In this document: positions 6,631 to 10,211 of the stretch, in pieces
Layout: each line of letters starts with the position of its first letter
Position numbering within the stretch: position 1 is the first letter of the stretch
Notes under the pieces: model-generated
Told to the model about the DNA's origin: nothing
Database searches by the model: none
Seen by the model: the letters and a program-made list of their open reading frames with translations, nothing else
Assembly (NCBI GenBank): GCA_902782875.1
Contig: CACZPE010000436.1
Coordinates: 1-10,211 of the forward strand
Source of the DNA: an uncultured Ruminococcus sp.
GTDB lineage: Bacteria > Bacillota_A > Clostridia > Oscillospirales > Ruminococcaceae
Length of the DNA stretch: 10,211 nucleotides
Direction: 5' to 3'
Made by a program: the position numbers and the translations under genes

Positions 6631-6776
6631 AAAAGAAAGAGGCTCTACGGTGAAGGCTTTTGCAACTCTTACGCAAAAGCATATCTGCATACGGTCTGCA
6701 CAAAGCAGGTCGTCCGACCAGAACGGAACACACAGGTCATCCATGTGTCTCGTTCTCCTTTACGAAAGGACAGGTT
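6614..6776 (+). promoter_or_regulatory. Structured leader before the SpoIID-domain gene, with ribosome site in a hairpin
   Basis: The 146-nt gap and the preceding stop region contain several inverted repeats in a row: TAGAGCC (6614-6620) / GGCTCTA (6641-6647), which spans the sortase stop codon; GCTTTTGC (6656-6663) / GCAAAAGC (6673-6680); CTGC/GCAG and GGTC/GACC (6696-6719); a 13-position stem AGAACG-GA-ACACA (6720-6732) / TGTGT-CT-CGTTCT (6744-6756), with one G-U pair and one mismatch; and TCCTTT (6756-6761) / AAAGGA (6765-6770), whose 3' arm is the ribosome binding site. None is followed by a T-run, so they do not look like terminators. No convincing promoter is seen. A translational control element or a processed junction are both possible. 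Confidence 0.5.
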
Positions 6777-8483
6777 ATGAAAAAGATAAGAGCAGTAAGG
6801 AGCGGCATTGCAGCATTGGCGGCAGTCGGTGTGATAGCTGTGTCAGCATACCTTGCCGGAGATGCAGGCAATGCCGATCTCGAACAGAAATCAGTGGATA
6901 CAGGTACGGAACAGACGGACAGTATACCCGAGACACAGACAGAGACCGAGCTTGCCCAGTCAAAGAACGAAATTGGTCTTATCGACATGCCCGAAAGACC
7001 CGATCTCGGTGATTCCGAGAGAGTAAACGAACTTGTAAGGAAGGAATACGGCTACGAAGCCGCTCCCGGAGAGATGGACTATCTCAACATCACTCCCCTC
7101 ATAGAGCGCACGCCCGTACTCGCAGAGCCCGTGCCCGAGGTAACATCGGCACCTATAGAGCCTGCATCCTATATGCCCGTTACTCACGTTCCCGTTGAGG
7201 AAGAGCCCGAAGAGCAGGAGGATGCTCCCGAGGAGGAGCCCGATCTCGTGGATGAAGCACTTTTCCCCGAGGAGGAGCCTGACCTTACGGAGTCTTTCGT
7301 CACCGAAGAGATATACTATGCCGCAGCTCCCGAAACCGCAGCTGCAGAGCATGTAAGACTCGATCTCTATTCTATGGATCCGACCGTAGGCACGGGTACC
7401 ATCACAGTTCCCTATACCTATTATGATTTCCTCACTCCCGAAGATATCGGGATAACCACCGAGCCCGCAGTGACACAGACCGAGGCCACCACTGCCGACA
7501 AGAACGCAGCAGAGACTACCGTATCCGAGACATCTGCAGCTTCTTCCGAGAAGACTGATGCTTCGGAAACCACTGTTTTCCTCGAGTCCACCTCTGAGGA
7601 GTCTGCTGTCACCACTACAGGCACTTCTGCAGGCGCTGCCGATTCGGAAGCCGAGACCACAGTTACCGAAGAAGAGCCCCGCCCTGCAGGATATCTCATC
7701 CCCTCCCGCTATACAGGGCAGGAGATATTCACCGCCAGATTTGACGGTGTGACACAGAATATAGATGCATACACTCTCGTCTGCATGATATGTGCTACAG
7801 AGATGTCTCCCTCATTCAGCCAGGAAGCTCTCAAGGCACAGGCTGTTGCAGCTTATTCCTATGTAAAGTACCACAATGTGAACGGACTTACTCCCTCTGT
7901 GCTCGTAAAGCATGAGGTGCACGAAGCGACCATCGCCGCTGTTGACGCGGTATTCGGCCAGTGTGTGTACTATGACGGCAAGGTAGCCCAGACGGTATAT
8001 ACCGCTTCCACCGCAGGCACGACCGCATCAGGCAGGAATGTATGGGGCGGCGGCGCTCCCTATCTCGAGAGCGTTGAGACACCTATAGATGAGCTTTACG
8101 ATCCCAACTGGGGCATAGTTACCACATATACCGAGGACGAAATGAGGAACAAGCTCCAGAACTACTGCGGCATAACCCTTTCTGACGACCCTGCAAACTG
8201 GATACAGATAGTATCGTATTATGACGGCAAATATGTCGATGATATGATCATTGACGGTCAGGTATCCATAAAGGGACAGAAATTCAGGGACGGTCTCATG
8301 CACTACGCCCTCAAGAGCTGGGCATTTGATGTGCAGTACGCTGACGGTATATTCACATTCACCACCTACGGCTACGGCCACGGAGTGGGCCTCAGCCAGA
8401 ACGGTGCGAATATTCTCGGCAGACAGGGTTATACCTATGACGAGATACTCAAATACTATTTCCCCGGTATCACAATACAATGA
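6777..8483 (+). CDS. Exported SpoIID/LytB-domain protein with long disordered linker (568 aa)
   Basis: The C-terminal domain (about residues 316-566) is a SpoIID/LytB domain. SpoIID in sporulating bacteria is a lytic transglycosylase that cuts glycan strands stripped of their peptides. The family core reads ATEMSPSFSQEALKAQAVAA, with Glu342 aligned to the catalytic Glu of SpoIID; STAGTTASGRNVWGG and the end motif GYGHGVGLSQNGANILG-x(10)-LKYYFPGI are also present. The N-terminus MKKIRAVRSG plus a hydrophobic stretch (11-28) is a signal peptide or anchor; no lipobox is seen. Residues 29-310 are low complexity, rich in Glu, Pro, Thr and Ser, with PEEEPDL twice (151-157, 164-170) and repeated ETTV units (247, 264, 293). 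The ATG at 6777 is chosen for AAAGGA 6 nt upstream and the signal peptide after it; the frame is open back to 6660. It may act in vegetative wall remodelling rather than sporulation, which is inference from context. Confidence 0.9.
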   Translation: MKKIRAVRSGIAALAAVGVIAVSAYLAGDAGNADLEQKSVDTGTEQTDSIPETQTETELAQSKNEIGLIDMPERPDLGDSERVNELVRKEYGYEAAPGEMDYLNITPLIERTPVLAEPVPEVTSAPIEPASYMPVTHVPVEEEPEEQEDAPEEEPDLVDEALFPEEEPDLTESFVTEEIYYAAAPETAAAEHVRLDLYSMDPTVGTGTITVPYTYYDFLTPEDIGITTEPAVTQTEATTADKNAAETTVSETSAASSEKTDASETTVFLESTSEESAVTTTGTSAGAADSEAETTVTEEEPRPAGYLIPSRYTGQEIFTARFDGVTQNIDAYTLVCMICATEMSPSFSQEALKAQAVAAYSYVKYHNVNGLTPSVLVKHEVHEATIAAVDAVFGQCVYYDGKVAQTVYTASTAGTTASGRNVWGGGAPYLESVETPIDELYDPNWGIVTTYTEDEMRNKLQNYCGITLSDDPANWIQIVSYYDGKYVDDMIIDGQVSIKGQKFRDGLMHYALKSWAFDVQYADGIFTFTTYGYGHGVGLSQNGANILGRQGYTYDEILKYYFPGITIQ

Positions 8484-9778
8484 TATATGAGATAATTACA
8501 AAAAAACGGCGGGGAGAGGCTCTTTCCGCCGAAGAGATCGGGTATATGGTCAAGGGCTACACCTTCGGCGAGATACCCGATTATCAGATGTCGGCATTTC
8601 TCATGGCCGTATGCTTCGCGGGTCTGAATGATGATGAGACCGCAGCGATGACAGAAGCCATGATAGCTACCGGCAGTACATATGATCTTCACTCGGAGCT
8701 CGGGCAGGTCTGCATAGACAAGCACAGCACGGGCGGTGTCGGCGATAAGACTACGCTTATCGCCGCTCCTGTATGCGCTGCCTGCGGTGTCTATGTGCCC
8801 AAGATGTCGGGCAGAGGCCTCGGCCATACCGGCGGCACGATAGACAAGCTCGAATCGATACCCGGGTTCTGCACGGACATACCGCACAGCGAATTCATCG
8901 CCACGGTAAAGAAGGCGGGATTTTCCGTCATATCCCAGTCGGGTGATCTTGTCCCCGCTGACAAGAAGATATACGCGCTCAGAAACGCCACAGCAACTGT
9001 AGAGAGCCTTCCGCTGATATGCTCGAGCATCATGAGCAAGAAGCTTGCCACAGGCGCAGACGGCATAGTGCTTGACGTAAAGTCAGGCGACGGCGCTTTC
9101 ATGAAGACCCGTGAGGACGCATACTCCCTTGCTGCTGCGATGAGAGTGCTTGCCTCAAATATGGGCAGAAAATGCAATGCGCTCATAACGGATATGAACC
9201 GCCCCCTCGGCAGATGCGTGGGCAATTCCCTCGAGGTGGAGGAAGCGGTGAACGTACTCAGGGGCGAAAAGGTAAAGGACCTCTATGAAGTGAGCATCGC
9301 CCTTGCGGCACATATGCTCTCACTCGGCGGATGCGGCGATATCACGGAATGCCGCAGGCTCGCTGAAGATGCTGTCTCCTCGGGAGCAGCGCTTGAGCAT
9401 TTTGAAACTATGGTCACCATGCAGCACGGCGACGCGAACGCCCTGCATGATACCTCCCTGCTCGGAAGACCGCGCTACAAAGAGCGTTTCACAGCCTCTG
9501 AAAGCGGATACATATGCGAAATACCCGCGGAGCAGGTCGGCCTTGCGGCTATGGACCTGGGAGCAGGCAGAAAAAGCAAAGACGATACGATAGACAAGAC
9601 AGCAGGGATAATTTTCAGGCAGCATGTCGGCGACTATGTAAAAAAGGGCGATACGATCGCAGAGCTTTATTCATCTGCACATGCGGATATGTCATCCGCC
9701 GCTGCAAGGCTCTCATCGGCAGTGGTATATTCCGATACCGCTCCTGAAGCTGCACCTGTTATCATAAAGGAATTTTGA
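8480..9778 (+). CDS. pdp: Pyrimidine-nucleoside phosphorylase (432 aa)
   Basis: This cytoplasmic salvage enzyme reversibly splits uridine, thymidine or deoxyuridine with phosphate into the base and (deoxy)ribose 1-phosphate. Length is typical of the family (about 433). The phosphate site KHSTGGVGDK (81-90), the signature SGRGLGHTGGTIDKLESIPG (110-129), and the base-binding residues Tyr165, Arg168 (YALRNATATVESL), Ser183 and Lys187 (SSIMSKKLATGADG) are all at the expected positions. The C-terminal PYNP domain (about 340-415) includes LGAGRKSKDDTID. Strict thymidine phosphorylase (deoA) belongs to the same family; the choice of the broader enzyme rests on overall resemblance to Firmicutes sequences. 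The ATG overlaps the upstream stop as ATGA and has no good ribosome site of its own, so translation is probably coupled to the SpoIID-domain gene. All key residues are intact. Confidence 0.93.
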   Translation: MIYEIITKKRRGEALSAEEIGYMVKGYTFGEIPDYQMSAFLMAVCFAGLNDDETAAMTEAMIATGSTYDLHSELGQVCIDKHSTGGVGDKTTLIAAPVCAACGVYVPKMSGRGLGHTGGTIDKLESIPGFCTDIPHSEFIATVKKAGFSVISQSGDLVPADKKIYALRNATATVESLPLICSSIMSKKLATGADGIVLDVKSGDGAFMKTREDAYSLAAAMRVLASNMGRKCNALITDMNRPLGRCVGNSLEVEEAVNVLRGEKVKDLYEVSIALAAHMLSLGGCGDITECRRLAEDAVSSGAALEHFETMVTMQHGDANALHDTSLLGRPRYKERFTASESGYICEIPAEQVGLAAMDLGAGRKSKDDTIDKTAGIIFRQHVGDYVKKGDTIAELYSSAHADMSSAAARLSSAVVYSDTAPEAAPVIIKEF

Positions 9779-10211
9779 ATGGATCAGATAAATGTCATGC
9801 CGGACGGTACTGCGTCCGGAAGCGTACCGCAGAACAGCATCACCCCCTCGGATGAGGAGAAAAAGCAGCTGCGCAGATACTATGCGAAGATATCTCTGAT
9901 AGTAATAGTCCTTGTAGTGGTATTCAGCGGTATAAACGAGCTGGTGCTCTATATCGCGTCGGGTATCGCAGGCGGAGGCTTCACAAAGGAGCTTGTGTCC
10001 TCAGGCAGAAAGATCGTGGCATCGATACCGCTTGCCAAGGCTGCATATTCATACTTTTTCCCGCTGGCTGCCGATGTGGCAGCCTTACTCACGGGTCTTG
10101 CGATCACAAAATGCGACCTGAAGAAGATGCTCGGATTCTCGGGATTTGACGGGAAGGACCTTTTCAATTTCACCTCCCTGTCCTACGGCATGGCTACCGC
10201 CGGCAGCTTTA
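9779..10211 (+). CDS. Membrane protein, possibly CPBP-family intramembrane protease (3' truncated by window edge)
   Basis: The 144 visible residues start with a hydrophilic tail of about 38 residues (MDQINVMPDGTASG..., ending in the charged DEEKKQLRRYYAK), followed by a hydrophobic segment at about 38-65 and another at about 82-110, then KCDLKKMLGFSGFDGKDLFNF and the start of a further segment. This layout resembles the N-terminal part of clostridial CPBP (Abi) family glutamic intramembrane proteases, but the diagnostic EExxxR and HxxxN/H motifs would lie beyond the window, so the family call is tentative. The ATG directly follows the phosphorylase stop (TGAATG), with TAAAGGA at 9765-9771 as ribosome site 7 nt upstream, so it belongs to the same transcript. 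It could instead be an unrelated polytopic membrane protein. Confidence 0.6.
   Translation, partial: MDQINVMPDGTASGSVPQNSITPSDEEKKQLRRYYAKISLIVIVLVVVFSGINELVLYIASGIAGGGFTKELVSSGRKIVASIPLAKAAYSYFFPLAADVAALLTGLAITKCDLKKMLGFSGFDGKDLFNFTSLSYGMATAGSF

Noticed and set aside
6614..6647. Inverted repeat TAGAGCC/GGCTCTA after sortase paralog 4 as a terminator
   Set aside because: The loop is 20 nt and no T-run follows, so it is unlikely to terminate transcription.
6660..6776. Upstream extension of the SpoIID-domain gene to a TTG at 6660
   Set aside because: It would put 39 hydrophilic residues before a normal signal peptide, and the AAAGGA site clearly serves the ATG at 6777.
1..10211. Mobile element, CRISPR array, tRNA or rRNA
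   Set aside because: No transposase, terminal inverted repeats, regularly spaced direct repeats, or RNA-gene-like sequence was seen; coding is continuous and in one direction.

Overview
The window looks like chromosomal DNA from a Gram-positive anaerobe of the Clostridia, most likely Ruminococcus or a close relative in the Oscillospiraceae. This is an inference from the FeoB plus Cys-rich partner pair, the class B sortases, the Thr/Glu-rich surface linkers and the roughly balanced base composition. No rRNA, tRNA or other species marker is present. All genes read on the + strand and almost no DNA is spare.

Layout: (1) nt 1-1172 is the end of a ferrous-iron transport operon: the C-terminal half of FeoB, a 55-aa FeoB-associated Cys-rich membrane protein, and a clear intrinsic terminator. 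(2) nt 1173-1449 is an intergenic region with a catabolite-responsive-element-like site and a good sigma-A-type promoter. (3) nt 1450-6630 holds four class B sortase genes in tandem, separated by 11-26 nt. All four keep the catalytic His, Cys and Arg. They differ strongly outside the catalytic domain: the first is compact, the second has a Thr/Glu stalk, the third has a ~190-aa acidic cytoplasmic domain and a ~200-aa low-complexity extracellular tail, and the fourth has an acidic Pro-rich stalk and altered residues beside the active site. (4) nt 6631-6776 is a leader rich in potential hairpins, one of which includes the ribosome binding site of the next gene. (5) nt 6777-8483 encodes an exported SpoIID/LytB-domain protein with a ~280-aa disordered linker. 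(6) nt 8480-9778 encodes a pyrimidine-nucleoside phosphorylase whose start overlaps the previous stop as ATGA. (7) From nt 9779 a membrane protein, possibly of the CPBP protease family, runs off the window.

Working model: the sortases and the SpoIID-type glycan-cleaving protein are probably co-transcribed, and all have extracytoplasmic catalytic domains, several on acidic Thr/Glu/Pro-rich stalks. Together they look like a cell-envelope assembly or remodelling module. No protein with a recognisable sorting signal is encoded here, so any substrates must lie elsewhere. The nucleoside phosphorylase and the last gene appear to share the transcript, but their role in the module is unclear.
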